Below are positions 40,368 to 50,183 of a stretch of 64,000 nt of DNA, piece by piece. The stretch is from assembly GCF_913062585.1 (NCBI RefSeq), contig NZ_CAJXWX010000004.1, positions 109,328 to 173,327 on the forward strand, in the 5' to 3' direction. Source of the stretch: an uncultured Sphingomonas sp. Its GTDB lineage: Bacteria; Pseudomonadota; Alphaproteobacteria; Sphingomonadales; Sphingomonadaceae. The position numbers and the translations under genes were made by a program. Position 1 is the stretch's first letter, and every line of letters starts with the position of its first letter. The notes under the pieces are model-generated. The model worked only from the letters and a program-made list of their open reading frames with translations, made no database searches and was not told the DNA's origin.

Positions 40368-42539
40368 ATGATGACACGTCCTGCCCATATCGCGCAAATG
40401 TCCGAACCGGACGACGATCATTTCTCGGCCGAGCCCAATGGGCGGTATTTCAATCGCGAGCTATCATGGCTGGCCTTCAACCGCCGGGTGCTGGAGGAGG
40501 CGTGCAATACCGCGCATCCGCTGCTCGAACGGCTGCGCTTCCTGTCGATCTCGGGGTCGAACCTCGACGAGTTCTTCATGGTCCGCGTGGCGGGCCTGAA
40601 GGGTCAGCAGGCCCAGGATGTCGAGCAGCGCTCGGTCGACGGGCTGACGCCGGGGCAGCAGCTGAGCGGTATCGTCGCCGAGGCTGACCGGCTGATGGCC
40701 AGCCAGCAGGAGGTCTGGGGCGACCTGCGCAACCTCCTCGATGAGGCGGGTATCTTCGTCCTGCGGCGCGACGCGATCGACCAGGAGGCGAGCGCTTGGC
40801 TGGAGGGGCATGTCCGCGACCAGATCTTCCCGATCCTGACGCCCCAGGCGCTGGACCCGGCGCACCCCTTTCCGTTCATCCCCAACAAGGGTCTGTCGAT
40901 GATCTTCGACCTGACCCGTGTGTCGGACAAGGCGCCGATTCGCGAGTTGGTAATGATCCCGGCGACCATGCCGCGCTTCGTCCGTCTGCCGGGCGAGGGT
41001 GCGCGCTATGTCGCGATCGAGACGATCCTGCGCCGTTTCTCCGGGCTGCTCTTCCCGGGCTATGTCGTGAATGGCGCGGCGACGTTCCGGGTGCTGCGCG
41101 ACAGCGATATCGAGATCGAGGAAGAGGCCGAGGATCTGGTCCGCTACTTCGCCAATGCGATCAAGCGGCGGCGGCGCGGTCGGGTAATCCGGCTGGAGCT
41201 GGAAACCGGGATGCCCGACGAGCTGGCCGACGTGCTGCGCGACGAGCTCGGCGGATCGGATGCGATCATCACCGAGAGCGGCAATCTGCTCGGCATCGGC
41301 GACCTGGACATGCTGGTCGACGAGGATCGCCCGGACCTGAAGTTCCCGCCCTATGCGCCGCGCTTTCCCGAGCGCATCCGCGAATTTGCGGGTGACTGTT
41401 TCGCGGCGATCAAGGCCAAGGACATCGTCGTCCACCACCCGTACGAGACGTTCGAGGTGGTCATCGCCTTCCTGAAACAGGCGGCGGCGGACCCGGACGT
41501 GGTGGCGATCAAGCAGACGCTCTACCGCGCGGGCAAGCAGTCGGCGGTGATCGCCGCGCTGATCGCGGCGGCTGAGGCGGGCAAGTCGGTGACCGCCATC
41601 GTCGAGCTGAAGGCGCGGTTCGACGAGGAGCAGAATCTCTACTGGGCCTCCGCGCTGGAGCGGGCGGGCGTGCAGGTCGTCTATGGCTTTATCGACTGGA
41701 AGACCCATGCCAAGGTCTCCATGGTCGTCCGGCGCGAGGGGAGCGGCTTCCGCACCTATTGCCACTTCGGCACGGGCAATTACCACCCGATCACCGCGCG
41801 CATCTATACCGATCTCAGCTTCTTCACCGCCGACCCGCTGATCGGGCGCGATGCGGCGCAGATGTTCAACTATATCACCGGCTATGTTGAACCGGTGGCG
41901 ATGAACCGCGTCAGCCTCTCGCCGCGCGACCTGCGCCACAATCTGATGGCGTTGATCGACGCCGAGATCGCCCATGCCCGCGCCGGGCGGAAGAGCAGCC
42001 TGTGGGCGAAGGTCAACTCACTTGTCGACCCGTTGGTGATCGAGAAACTCTACGAGGCGAGCGGCGCCGGCGTCGAGATCGACCTGATCGTGCGCGGCAT
42101 CTGCTGCCTGCGACCCGGCGTGCCGGGCATGTCGGAGAATATCCGTGTGAAGTCGGTCGTCGGCCGCTTCCTGGAGCATAGCCGTATCTGGGCGTTCGGC
42201 GACGGCAAGGTGCTGCCGCACGATTCGGCGAAGGTCTTCATTTCGTCGGCCGACTGGATGCCGCGCAACTTCGATCGCCGGGTCGAATATATGCTCCCCA
42301 TCCTGAACCCGACGGTGCACGACCAGATCCTGGACCAGGTGATGGTCGCCAACCTGCTCGACAATGAGCAAAGCTGGGAGTTGGAGCCGGATGGCAGCTA
42401 TGTCCGTGACCAGCCGGGCGATCAGCGCCCCTTCAACCTGCATCGGTATTTCATGACCAATCCTTCGCTTTCGGGGCGCGGCGCCGCGCTCGACACCAGC
42501 AAGGCGGTGCCGACCCTGTCGCTCCGGCGGCAGCGTTGA
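40368..42539 (+). CDS. ppk: polyphosphate kinase Ppk1
   Basis: Makes polyphosphate from ATP. It has 723 residues. The N and head domains ([35 protein letters not shown]) precede two phospholipase D-like catalytic domains. The autophosphorylated His is in [13 protein letters not shown], and the second-domain motif [16 protein letters not shown] is also present. ATG codons at 40368 and 40371 are equivalent choices. ppx follows by 17 bases, giving a synthesis/degradation pair. Confidence 0.95.
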   Translation: MMTRPAHIAQMSEPDDDHFSAEPNGRYFNRELSWLAFNRRVLEEACNTAHPLLERLRFLSISGSNLDEFFMVRVAGLKGQQAQDVEQRSVDGLTPGQQLSGIVAEADRLMASQQEVWGDLRNLLDEAGIFVLRRDAIDQEASAWLEGHVRDQIFPILTPQALDPAHPFPFIPNKGLSMIFDLTRVSDKAPIRELVMIPATMPRFVRLPGEGARYVAIETILRRFSGLLFPGYVVNGAATFRVLRDSDIEIEEEAEDLVRYFANAIKRRRRGRVIRLELETGMPDELADVLRDELGGSDAIITESGNLLGIGDLDMLVDEDRPDLKFPPYAPRFPERIREFAGDCFAAIKAKDIVVHHPYETFEVVIAFLKQAAADPDVVAIKQTLYRAGKQSAVIAALIAAAEAGKSVTAIVELKARFDEEQNLYWASALERAGVQVVYGFIDWKTHAKVSMVVRREGSGFRTYCHFGTGNYHPITARIYTDLSFFTADPLIGRDAAQMFNYITGYVEPVAMNRVSLSPRDLRHNLMALIDAEIAHARAGRKSSLWAKVNSLVDPLVIEKLYEASGAGVEIDLIVRGICCLRPGVPGMSENIRVKSVVGRFLEHSRIWAFGDGKVLPHDSAKVFISSADWMPRNFDRRVEYMLPILNPTVHDQILDQVMVANLLDNEQSWELEPDGSYVRDQPGDQRPFNLHRYFMTNPSLSGRGAALDTSKAVPTLSLRRQR

Positions 42540-42556
42540 CGGGGGTAAGCTGACCG

Positions 42557-44029
42557 ATGGTGGGTTCCCGCGCGCCGCGTAACGCGATCATCGACATCGG
42601 CTCCAACTCGGTCCGCCTCGTCGTCTATCAGGGGCCGGCGCGATTACCCGCGATCCTGTTCAACGAAAAGGTCATGGCGGGGCTGGGGCGCGGGCTGGCC
42701 GCGACCGGGGCGATGGAGCCGGCATCGCTCGCCAAGGCGCAGGTGGCGCTGGCCCGTTTCGCCAGCCTGGCGCGCGAAATGGACGTCGCGACGCTCCGGA
42801 CGGTCGCGACGGCGGCGGTGCGCGACGCGGCCAATGGCGGCGAACTGATCGCCTGTGCCGAGTCGCTGGGCCTGGAGGTCGAGCTGCTGACCGGCGAACA
42901 GGAAGCCAAGGCGGCGGGCGAGGGCGTGTTGTCGGCGATCCCGGATGCCGATGGGATCGTCGGCGACCTGGGCGGGGGCAGCCTGGAACTAGTGCGGGTC
43001 CGCGACGGCGGCGTCGAGGACCGGGTGTCCTTTCCGCTGGGTGTCCTGCGCATCCCCGCCCTGCGCGAAAAGGGCGGCAAGAATTTCGAGCGGCATATCG
43101 GCCGCTTGATCGAGGATGCCGGCTGGAAAGGGCGGGGGCGTGGCCTGCCCTTCTATCTCGTGGGCGGATCGTGGCGGGCGCTGGCGCGGCTGGACATGAC
43201 CTTGGCCGACTATCCGCTGCCGATCATCCATCATTACGAACTGACGCCGGTGGACATCCTGCGGCTGTCGCGGACCATCCCGCACCTGAGCAAGGCCCGG
43301 TTGCGCGAGGTAAAGGGCCTGTCGTCCAGTCGCGCGGCGACGCTGGGCGATGCGACCGCGTTGCTCAGCGTCCTGCTGAAGCATCTGGGCAGCAGCACGA
43401 CCGTCGTCTCCGCCTTCGGCCTGCGCGAAGGGCTGCTCTTCGGGGGACTGGACGCCAGGACCCGCGCACTGGACCCGCTGATCGTCGCCGCGCGGGAGGA
43501 AGGGCGGTTGCTCGGGCGCTTTCCCGAACATGGCGATCTTCTCGAAAGTTGGATCGCGCCGTTGTTCGAGGGCGAGGCCGTCGCGGAAGCCCGGTTACGC
43601 CATGCCGCCTGCCTGCTCGCCGATGTGGGCTGGCGTGCGAACCCCGAATTTCGCGCCGAGCGCGGCGTGGAGATTGCGCTGCACGGCAATTGGGTCGGGA
43701 TCGACGCGGAGGGCCGGGCGATGCTGGCACAGGCGCTGCACACCAGCCTAGGCGGTGGCCTCGACGTGCCGTCACCGCTGGCCGAGCTGGCGAGTCCGGC
43801 GCAGTTGAAGCTTGCGACGAGCTGGGGGCTGGCGATCCGTCTGGGGCAGCGGTTGAGCGGTGGCCTAGCCGGGCCGCTGGAGCGGACCACGCTCGTTCTG
43901 GGCGACACGACTTTGGGTCTTGCCCTGACGGACGGGGATCGCGGCTTCTACGGCGAGGCCGTGGAGCGCCGCCACGCAGCACTCGCCACCGCGCTCGGCA
44001 AGACGGCGGAGCGGATCAGCCGCAGTTGA
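42557..44029 (+). CDS. ppx: exopolyphosphatase / Ppx-GppA phosphatase
   Basis: ASKHA-fold phosphatase of 490 residues that degrades polyphosphate and/or pppGpp. The phosphate-1 motif IIDIGSNSVRLVVYQG (10-25) and phosphate-2 motif VGDLGGGSLELVRV are present, as is the core ELTPVDILRLSRT. Whether it prefers polyP or pppGpp cannot be read from the sequence; ppk next door favours polyP. The 3' end overlaps the convergent inhibitor gene by 14 bases. Confidence 0.93.
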   Translation: MVGSRAPRNAIIDIGSNSVRLVVYQGPARLPAILFNEKVMAGLGRGLAATGAMEPASLAKAQVALARFASLAREMDVATLRTVATAAVRDAANGGELIACAESLGLEVELLTGEQEAKAAGEGVLSAIPDADGIVGDLGGGSLELVRVRDGGVEDRVSFPLGVLRIPALREKGGKNFERHIGRLIEDAGWKGRGRGLPFYLVGGSWRALARLDMTLADYPLPIIHHYELTPVDILRLSRTIPHLSKARLREVKGLSSSRAATLGDATALLSVLLKHLGSSTTVVSAFGLREGLLFGGLDARTRALDPLIVAAREEGRLLGRFPEHGDLLESWIAPLFEGEAVAEARLRHAACLLADVGWRANPEFRAERGVEIALHGNWVGIDAEGRAMLAQALHTSLGGGLDVPSPLAELASPAQLKLATSWGLAIRLGQRLSGGLAGPLERTTLVLGDTTLGLALTDGDRGFYGEAVERRHAALATALGKTAERISRS

Positions 44030-44303
44030 GGCGGGTGATCCGTCCCGCCGCATCGGTTTCGATGTTCAACCGGTCGGGGCGGTAATCCATCGTTACGACC
44101 GTGCCGGGCGCGATCACCCGCAGGCTTCGTGCGCCGGAGGTCTTGAGGGTCTCGGCCCGGCGTGTTTCGTTCCAGACCTGACCGACCAGCTTGGCGACCC
44201 TGCTATCGCCGCAGCCACCGCTCGTAGCTTGCTGGTCCGGCTTGGGCGTCGGCGTGCAGGCGACCAGCCCGACGGCCATGCCCAGGACCAGCGCGCGCAT
44301 CAC
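44016..44303 (-). CDS. putative I78-family peptidase inhibitor lipoprotein
   Basis: Predicted protein of 95 residues. A signal peptide ending in a lipobox (VGLVAC) predicts a lipoprotein. The mature part CGDSRVAKLVGQVWNETR ... SLRVIAPGTVVTMDYRPDRLNIETD ... ITRLNCG fits the small potato-inhibitor-like I78 family, with two cysteines probably bridged. It may protect against serine proteases in the periplasm. The start overlaps the rnd stop by 4 bases (ATGA). Confidence 0.8.
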   Translation of the reverse strand: MMRALVLGMAVGLVACTPTPKPDQQATSGGCGDSRVAKLVGQVWNETRRAETLKTSGARSLRVIAPGTVVTMDYRPDRLNIETDAAGRITRLNCG

Positions 44304-45478
44304 GCCGCTTCCTCGGCGGTGCGGACCATCTTCAGCTTGCCGCCCTTGACGACGAACCCGGTCCGCCCCTCGACCAGATCGAGCGCGTCGCGACCGAACT
44401 GCTCGAAACGCCAGCCCTCCAGCACCGACAGGCCGGTGCGGACCCCGGCGGCCAGCATCTCCAGATCGTCGGCCCGGGCCAGCAGCCGTGGGGCCACGTC
44501 GATGTCCCGCGCGCGAATCTTGAGCAGCAGCTTCAGCAGATCGGCGACCAGCGCGCCTTCGCGGCCCAGACCCGGCTTGCGATCGTCGCGCGCAGGCAGC
44601 TCATCGGCGCCGAGCGGTTCGGCGGCGTCGAGCGCATCCATCAGGCGCGCGCCGATATCGTTGCCCGCCCAGGTCGCGGACAGGCCGCGCACCTTGGCCA
44701 GATCGGCCTGTTTGCGCGGCGGATGCCCGGCGAGATCGGCCAGCGTCTCGTCCTTTACGATCCGCCCGCGCGGCAGATCCTTGGCCTGCGCCTCCAGTTC
44801 GCGCCAGCGCGCCAGTGCCTTCAGGCGGCCGAGCAAATCGGGCTTGCGCCCGGACACGCGGATCCGCTTCCAAGCGACATCGGGGTCATTGGCGTAATGC
44901 GCCGGATCGGCGAGCCGCTCCATTTCCTGATCCAGCCACGCCCCGCGCCCGGTCTTGCGCAGCCGCTCCAGCATCTTGGGGAAGATCGCGGCCAGGTGAG
45001 TCACGTCGCCGATCGCGTAATCGACCTGGCGCTGATCGAGCGGGCGACGCGACCAGTCGGTGAAGCGCGCGCCCTTGTCGACCTGGATGCCCAGCCAGCT
45101 GTCGACCAGGTTGGAATAGCCGATCTGCTCGCCCTGACCCAGTGCCATGGCCGCGATCTGGGTATCGAACAGGGGGTGGGGGGTCTTGCCGGTCAGGTTG
45201 TAGATGATCTCGATATCCTGCCCACCGGCATGGAAGACCTTCAGCACCGCGTCATTGTCGACCAGCAGGTCGAGCAACGGCTTCATGTCCAGCCCCGGCG
45301 CCTTGGGGTCGATCGCGGCGGCCTCTTGCGTGTCGGCGATCTGAATCAGGCAGAGTTCGGGCCAATAGGTACTCTCTCGCATGAACTCGGTATCGACCAT
45401 CACATAGTCGGATTGCGAGAGACGGGCGCAGAGATTGGCGAGCGTGGCGCTGTCGGTAATCAACGGGTGAACGTGCAT
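44300..45478 (-). CDS. rnd: ribonuclease D
   Basis: 3'-5' exoribonuclease in tRNA/RNA 3'-end processing. It has 392 residues from MHVHPL. The DEDD exonuclease has VDTEFMRE (Asp29, Glu31), KVFHAGGQDIEIIYNL and QVDYAIGDVTHL. An HRDC domain follows in the C-terminal half (RWRELEAQAKDLPRGRIVKDETL). I chose the Met at 45478 rather than 45487. It is divergent from aspS. Confidence 0.93.
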   Translation of the reverse strand: MHVHPLITDSATLANLCARLSQSDYVMVDTEFMRESTYWPELCLIQIADTQEAAAIDPKAPGLDMKPLLDLLVDNDAVLKVFHAGGQDIEIIYNLTGKTPHPLFDTQIAAMALGQGEQIGYSNLVDSWLGIQVDKGARFTDWSRRPLDQRQVDYAIGDVTHLAAIFPKMLERLRKTGRGAWLDQEMERLADPAHYANDPDVAWKRIRVSGRKPDLLGRLKALARWRELEAQAKDLPRGRIVKDETLADLAGHPPRKQADLAKVRGLSATWAGNDIGARLMDALDAAEPLGADELPARDDRKPGLGREGALVADLLKLLLKIRARDIDVAPRLLARADDLEMLAAGVRTGLSVLEGWRFEQFGRDALDLVEGRTGFVVKGGKLKMVRTAEEAA

Positions 45479-45617
45479 CAGCAGCACATAGCGCCGCCCG
45501 CGCGGGTTGACAAAGAGGAACGCGCATATGCCCCGTTAGGGCACATTGGGATTGACAAAAGGGGGGTGGGCGCGGAAGCGGCGACACTTTCCCCCCGACG
45601 TACAGAGAATGTCCGCC

Positions 45618-47432
45618 ATGCACGCCTATCGCACTCACACCTGCGCCGCGCTGACCGCCGAAGCAGTTGGCCAGACGGTCCGCCTGTCCGGCTGGGTTCA
45701 TCGCAAGCGCGATCATGGCGGCGTGCTGTTCGTCGATCTGCGCGACCATTACGGCATCACCCAGATCGTCGCCGACAGCGACACGCCCGCGCTCGCCATC
45801 CTGGAGGCGGTGCGCGTCGAGTCGGTCGTGACGATCGACGGCGTGGTGAAGGCGCGCTCGGCGGGGACGGTCAACGCGAACCTCGCGACCGGCGAAATCG
45901 AGGTGTTCGCGCGCGGCGCGACGGTGCTGTCGGCCGCCGAGGAACTGCCGATGCCGGTGGCGGGCGAGCAGGAATATCCTGAGGATATCCGCCTGCGGTA
46001 CCGCTTCCTCGACCTGCGCCGCGAGACGCTGCACGCCAATATCGTGCGCCGCACCCAGGTGATCGCCGACATGCGTCGTCGCATGGAGACGGCGGGCTTC
46101 ACCGAATATTCGACGCCGATCCTGACCGCCTCCTCGCCCGAGGGAGCGCGCGACTTCCTGGTCCCCAGCCGCATCCATCCGGGCAAGTTCTACGCGCTGC
46201 CCCAGGCGCCGCAGCAATATAAGCAGCTGCTGATGGTCGCGGGCTTCGACCGTTATTTCCAGATCGCACCCTGCTTCCGCGACGAAGACCCGCGCGCCGA
46301 CCGCCTGCCGGGCGAGTTCTATCAGCTCGACCTGGAGATGAGCTTCGTCACCCAGGAAGAGGTGTGGGAGACGATGGAGGCGGTGATCGGCGGCATCTTC
46401 GAGAAGTTCGCCGACGGCCGCACCGTCACCCCGATCGGTGAATTCCCGCGCATTCCCTATTCCGAGTCGATGCTGAAATACGGCAACGACAAGCCCGACC
46501 TGCGCAATCCGCTCATCATCACCGACGTCTCCGAGCATTTCACGACCTCGGGCTTCGGGCTGTTCGAGAAGATCGTCGGTTCGGGCGGTGTCGTCCGTGC
46601 GATCCCCGCGCCCAACACCGCCGAGAAGAGCCGCAAGTTCTTCGATGAGATGAACGAGTGGGCGCGCGCGGAGGGTCATGCGGGTCTGGGCTATGTCACT
46701 CGCAAGGGCGGCGAGTTCGGTGGTCCGATCGCCAAGAACCATGGCACCGAGGGCATGGAGGCGCTCTACGCCGCGCTCGGCCTCGGCCCCGATGACGGCC
46801 TGTTCTTCGCGGCGGGCAAGGTCGAGGCGGCCGCCAAGCTGGCAGGCCTCGCGCGCACCCGCGTCGCCGAGCAGCTGGGCCTGATCGAGGAGGGCGCGTT
46901 CCGCCTGTGCTGGATCGTCGACTTCCCCTTCTACGAATGGGACGAGGACGAGAAGAAGGTCGAGTTCGCGCACAACCCCTTCTCGATGCCGCAGGGTGGC
47001 ATGGAGGCGCTGACTTCCGCCGATCCGCTGTCGCTCAAGGCCTATCAATATGACCTGGTCTGCAACGGCTTCGAGATCGCCTCGGGTTCGATCCGCAACC
47101 AGTCGCCCGAACTGATGGTCGCCGCGTTCGAGAAGGTCGGCCTGTCCAAGGCGGATGTCGAGGAGCGCTTCGGCGGCCTTTACCGCGCGTTCCAATATGG
47201 CGCGCCGCCGCATGGCGGCATGGCGGCCGGTGTCGACCGCATCGTCATGCTGATCTGCGGTGCGCAGAACCTGCGCGAAATCTCGCTGTTCCCGATGAAC
47301 CAGCGTGCCGAAGACCTGCTGATGGGCGCGCCGAGCCTGCCCAGCAGCAAGCAGATGCGCGAGCTCTCGCTGCGCTCGACCGCCGAGCCGAAGAAGGACG
47401 TGGATCAGGTGGTCGCCGCTTCGGCGGGCTGA
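45618..47432 (+). CDS. aspS: aspartate--tRNA(Asp/Asn) ligase AspS
   Basis: Class II aminoacyl-tRNA synthetase of 604 residues. The N-terminal OB-fold begins [20 protein letters not shown]; class II motif 2 is [21 protein letters not shown] and motif 3 [19 protein letters not shown], with the bacterial GAD insert between. The start is Met at 45618; an ATG at 45609 adds three residues and has a slightly better AGAGA upstream. Whether it also charges tRNA-Asn depends on other genes not seen here. A strong terminator follows. Confidence 0.95.
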   Translation: MHAYRTHTCAALTAEAVGQTVRLSGWVHRKRDHGGVLFVDLRDHYGITQIVADSDTPALAILEAVRVESVVTIDGVVKARSAGTVNANLATGEIEVFARGATVLSAAEELPMPVAGEQEYPEDIRLRYRFLDLRRETLHANIVRRTQVIADMRRRMETAGFTEYSTPILTASSPEGARDFLVPSRIHPGKFYALPQAPQQYKQLLMVAGFDRYFQIAPCFRDEDPRADRLPGEFYQLDLEMSFVTQEEVWETMEAVIGGIFEKFADGRTVTPIGEFPRIPYSESMLKYGNDKPDLRNPLIITDVSEHFTTSGFGLFEKIVGSGGVVRAIPAPNTAEKSRKFFDEMNEWARAEGHAGLGYVTRKGGEFGGPIAKNHGTEGMEALYAALGLGPDDGLFFAAGKVEAAAKLAGLARTRVAEQLGLIEEGAFRLCWIVDFPFYEWDEDEKKVEFAHNPFSMPQGGMEALTSADPLSLKAYQYDLVCNGFEIASGSIRNQSPELMVAAFEKVGLSKADVEERFGGLYRAFQYGAPPHGGMAAGVDRIVMLICGAQNLREISLFPMNQRAEDLLMGAPSLPSSKQMRELSLRSTAEPKKDVDQVVAASAG

Positions 47433-47451
47433 TCCCGGTCGCCGGACAAGG

Positions 47452-47488
47452 AAAAGGGCGTGCGCCGGATGCGGCGTCCGCCCTTTTC
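47452..47488 (+). terminator. intrinsic terminator after aspS
   Basis: AAAAGGGCG (47452-47460) pairs with CGCCCTTTT (47479-47487), with an inner GCGCC/GGCGT stem and a 6-nt loop. The T-run is part of the stem. It begins 20 bases after the aspS stop. The A/T flanks make it potentially bidirectional, serving the convergent carbonic anhydrase gene too. Confidence 0.85.
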
Positions 47489-47498
47489 GTTTGGTGCA

Positions 47499-47523
47499 AT
47501 TCCTCCCCAGCAAGGGGAGGAAT
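47499..47523. repeat. family 2 terminal hairpin (solo copy)
   Basis: ATTCCTCCCC-AGCAA-GGGGAGGAAT, a perfect 10-bp palindrome with a 5-nt loop, identical to the ends of the elements at 26979-27078 and 34701-34816 but without their interior. It lies just after the aspS terminator and 8 bases from the carbonic anhydrase stop. Confidence 0.7.
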
Positions 47524-47530
47524 ATACAGG

Positions 47531-48187
47531 TTAAGCCGCGACCAGCGCCGGAGCGGCGGGCTTGAACTCGCCGCTTTCGTCCATCAGGTGCAGCACGCCG
47601 TCAGCGATCGCGAAATAGGCGCCGCGCAGGGTCAGCGTACCCGCATCCTCACGCTTGGTGACGAAGGGGAAAGTCCGCAGGTTCGCGATGGAGGTACGAA
47701 CTGATTCCAGCTCCATTTCGCGCATCGCATCGGCGTCGGCACCGTCGCCATGCTTGGCGATGACCTTCTCACGCGCACCGTCGAGCAGGCTCACCCAGTC
47801 CGAAACGAAGCCGCCTTCGCCCTGGGGGGCATGCGCGAAACCTTGCGTCAGTGCAGCCTTGCAGCCGCCGCATGCGCCATGCCCCATGATGACGACATCC
47901 GTCACTTCCAGCTGCGTCACCGCGAATTCCAGCGCGGCAGACACGCCGTGATGGCCGCCGCCCGTCTCGAACGGGGGAACGAGGTTGGCGACGTTGCGCA
48001 CGACGAAGATTTCGCCGGGCAGTGTGTCGAAGATCTGGGCGGGGTCGACGCGGCTGTCCGAGCAGGCGATGACCATCACCTTGGGGCTCTGGCCTTCCTT
48101 CAACTCGGCCCAGCGGTCGCGCTGGCGACGCCAATCGGAGGTCCGAAAGCGCTGATAGCCATCCACGAGGTCGTTAAAGTCGGTCAT
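47531..48187 (-). CDS. beta-class carbonic anhydrase
   Basis: Zinc enzyme interconverting CO2 and bicarbonate. It has 218 residues, with ligands Cys42 and Asp44 ([11 protein letters not shown]), His103 and Cys106 ([15 protein letters not shown]), and the dyad region NVANLVPP. Cytoplasmic; no signal peptide. It is divergent from lipA, and the 152-base gap holds both upstream regions. Confidence 0.94.
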   Translation of the reverse strand: MTDFNDLVDGYQRFRTSDWRRQRDRWAELKEGQSPKVMVIACSDSRVDPAQIFDTLPGEIFVVRNVANLVPPFETGGGHHGVSAALEFAVTQLEVTDVVIMGHGACGGCKAALTQGFAHAPQGEGGFVSDWVSLLDGAREKVIAKHGDGADADAMREMELESVRTSIANLRTFPFVTKREDAGTLTLRGAYFAIADGVLHLMDESGEFKPAAPALVAA

Positions 48188-48339
48188 TGCTCTCTCTTAT
48201 CCAGTTAAGGAAACGATGCTGTAGCAGGCGAACCCGAGCATGGCCGTTTCGGTTCCATATCAAAATGTGTCTGTCCACCGATATGTTCGGTGTGACGCTA
48301 AGCATTGTGTCCGGCGGGCAGCATCGCTATTTCGCGGGC

Positions 48340-49263
48340 ATGAACGAGTTGACACCGTTGGTCGCGCCGGTGCGCGCGCGCAAGCCGGACTGGATCCGCG
48401 TCAAGGCTCCGACGAGCGTCGGGTTTGCCGCCACGCGCGAGTTGATGCGGTCGAAGAGCCTGACGACCGTCTGCGAAGAGGCCGCGTGTCCCAATATCGG
48501 CGAGTGCTGGTCGAAGAAGCACGCGACCGTGATGATCCTGGGCGACACCTGCACCCGCGCTTGCGCTTTCTGCAACGTGAAGACCGGCATGCCGCGCAAG
48601 GTCGACGCGATGGAGCCGCAGAATGTCGCCGATGCCGCTGCGCAGATGGGGCTGAACCATATCGTCGTCACCTCGGTCGACCGTGACGACCTGCCCGACG
48701 GTGGCGCGTCGCAATTCGTGAAGGTGATCCAGGCGCTGCGCCGGACGACGCCCAACACCACGATCGAAATCCTGACGCCCGACTTCCGCAACAAGGCGCA
48801 GGCCGCGATCGAATCGATCGTCGAGGCGCGGCCGGACGTCTACAACCACAATCTGGAGACGGTCCCCAGGCTCTATCCGACGATCCGCCCGGGTGCGCGC
48901 TATTATGCGTCACTGCGCCTGCTGGAAAGCGTGAAGCGCCATGATCCGTCGATCTTCACCAAGTCCGGCATCATGCTGGGCCTGGGCGAAGAGCGGCTGG
49001 AGGTCCATCAGGTGATGGACGACATGCGCTCGGCCGACATCGACTTCCTGACCATGGGTCAGTATCTGCAGCCGACGCCGCGCCATGCCAAGGTGGCCGA
49101 GTTCGTCACGCCCAAGGCGTTCGATGCCTATGCCGCGATCGCGCGGGCCAAGGGCTTCCTGCTGGTCGCCAGCTCGCCGCTGACTCGGTCGAGCTATCAT
49201 GCCGGCGACGATTTCGAGCGGCTGCGGGCGGCCCGCGAGGCGAAGCTGGCCACCGCGCGCTGA
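48340..49263 (+). CDS. lipA: lipoyl synthase LipA
   Basis: Radical SAM enzyme inserting two sulfurs into octanoyl groups on carrier proteins. It has 307 residues. The auxiliary cluster cysteines are Cys45, Cys50 and Cys56 ([12 protein letters not shown]); the radical SAM cluster is CTRACAFC (Cys71, Cys75, Cys78). Late motifs are IMLGLGE and the C-terminal [13 protein letters not shown]. The start at 48340 matches family length; the frame is open further upstream but that part is not conserved. The stop overlaps the next gene by one base. Confidence 0.95.
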   Translation: MNELTPLVAPVRARKPDWIRVKAPTSVGFAATRELMRSKSLTTVCEEAACPNIGECWSKKHATVMILGDTCTRACAFCNVKTGMPRKVDAMEPQNVADAAAQMGLNHIVVTSVDRDDLPDGGASQFVKVIQALRRTTPNTTIEILTPDFRNKAQAAIESIVEARPDVYNHNLETVPRLYPTIRPGARYYASLRLLESVKRHDPSIFTKSGIMLGLGEERLEVHQVMDDMRSADIDFLTMGQYLQPTPRHAKVAEFVTPKAFDAYAAIARAKGFLLVASSPLTRSSYHAGDDFERLRAAREAKLATAR

Positions 49264-49721
49264 TGCCCAAGCATAGCGAGACGCGGCATCTGCCCTATAC
49301 GCCGGAGCAGATGTTCGATCTGGTCGCCGATGTCGCGCGCTACCCGGAGTTCCTGCCCTGGGTATCGGCGATGCGCGTGCGCTCGGACACGCCGACCGAG
49401 ACGGTCGCCGACATGATCGTCGGCTTCAAGGGTCTGCGCGAGACCTTCACCAGCCGCGTGACCAAGGAGCGGCCGGAATCGATCGACGTCGAGTATCTCG
49501 ACGGTCCGCTCAAGTACCTGCGCAACAACTGGCGGTTCCGGCCCGATGAGCAGGGGTGTGCGGTCGACTTCACCGTCGACTTTGCCTTCAAGAATCGGGT
49601 GTTCGAGATGCTGGCGGGGCAGGTGTTCAGCACTGCCCTTCGCCGCATGATCGGCGCGTTCGAGGATCGCGCCGCCAAGCTTTATGGTAGCAGCAGTTCC
49701 AGCGCCAACAGCGCCGCCTGA
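49263..49721 (+). CDS. COQ10/RatA-like START-domain protein
   Basis: Protein of 152 residues of the SRPBCC/START fold (RHLPYTPEQMFDLVADVARYPEFLPWV start; VDFAFKNRVFEMLAGQVF end). Family members are called RatA toxin in E. coli and coenzyme Q-binding COQ10 in eukaryotes; here a lipid/quinone-binding role next to lipA is more likely than a toxin. It overlaps the lipA stop (TGATG) and ends 40 bases inside the convergent cinA gene. Confidence 0.88.
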   Translation: MPKHSETRHLPYTPEQMFDLVADVARYPEFLPWVSAMRVRSDTPTETVADMIVGFKGLRETFTSRVTKERPESIDVEYLDGPLKYLRNNWRFRPDEQGCAVDFTVDFAFKNRVFEMLAGQVFSTALRRMIGAFEDRAAKLYGSSSSSANSAA

Positions 49722-50182
49722 AGCCGGATCGCGCCGCGGCCGATATCGCCGAACTCATGGCGTTCGGCCTTCACCTCTTCGGGGTCGCCGCCCCGTAGCG
49801 CCTGGGCGAAGACGACGGTGCCGACCGGCTTCTTCGTCGTACCGCCGCCGGGGCCGGCCACGCCGGTGATCGCGACCGCGACATCCGCCTCGCTCGCCGC
49901 CAGCGCGCCCTGCGCCATGCCCCAGGCGGTTGCCGTCGACACCGCGCCGAAGGTCTCGATCACGTCCGGGCTGACGTTCAGCATGCTGATCTTCGCCTGG
50001 TTCGAATAGGTCACGAACCCCGCCTCGACCACGTCCGATGATCCCGGAATTTCGGTGAGCGCGGCGGAGACCAGGCCGCCTGTGCAGCTCTCGGCCAGTG
50101 CGACGCGGCGACCTGCGGCGCGATTGGCGAGGACCACACGCTCGGCCAGGTCGATCAGTTCGCGGGGAAGAAGGACGTCCAT
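49682..50182 (-). CDS. CinA C-terminal domain protein (nicotinamide-nucleotide amidohydrolase)
   Basis: PncC-type enzyme of 166 residues, deamidating nicotinamide mononucleotide in NAD salvage. Motifs are VALAESCTGGLVSAALTEIPG, GFVTYSNQAKI and VAITGVAGPGGGT. It is the stand-alone domain, without the N-terminal CinA part. It lies downstream of an exported-protein gene and ispDF on the minus strand, one base after the exported gene's stop. Confidence 0.92.
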   Translation of the reverse strand: MDVLLPRELIDLAERVVLANRAAGRRVALAESCTGGLVSAALTEIPGSSDVVEAGFVTYSNQAKISMLNVSPDVIETFGAVSTATAWGMAQGALAASEADVAVAITGVAGPGGGTTKKPVGTVVFAQALRGGDPEEVKAERHEFGDIGRGAIRLQAALLALELLLP

Positions 50183-50183
50183 A

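Noticed and set aside
49263..50182. RatA-type toxin-antitoxin system
   Set aside because: No RatB-like partner next to it; the gene is coupled to lipA and fits a COQ10-like lipid-binding role.
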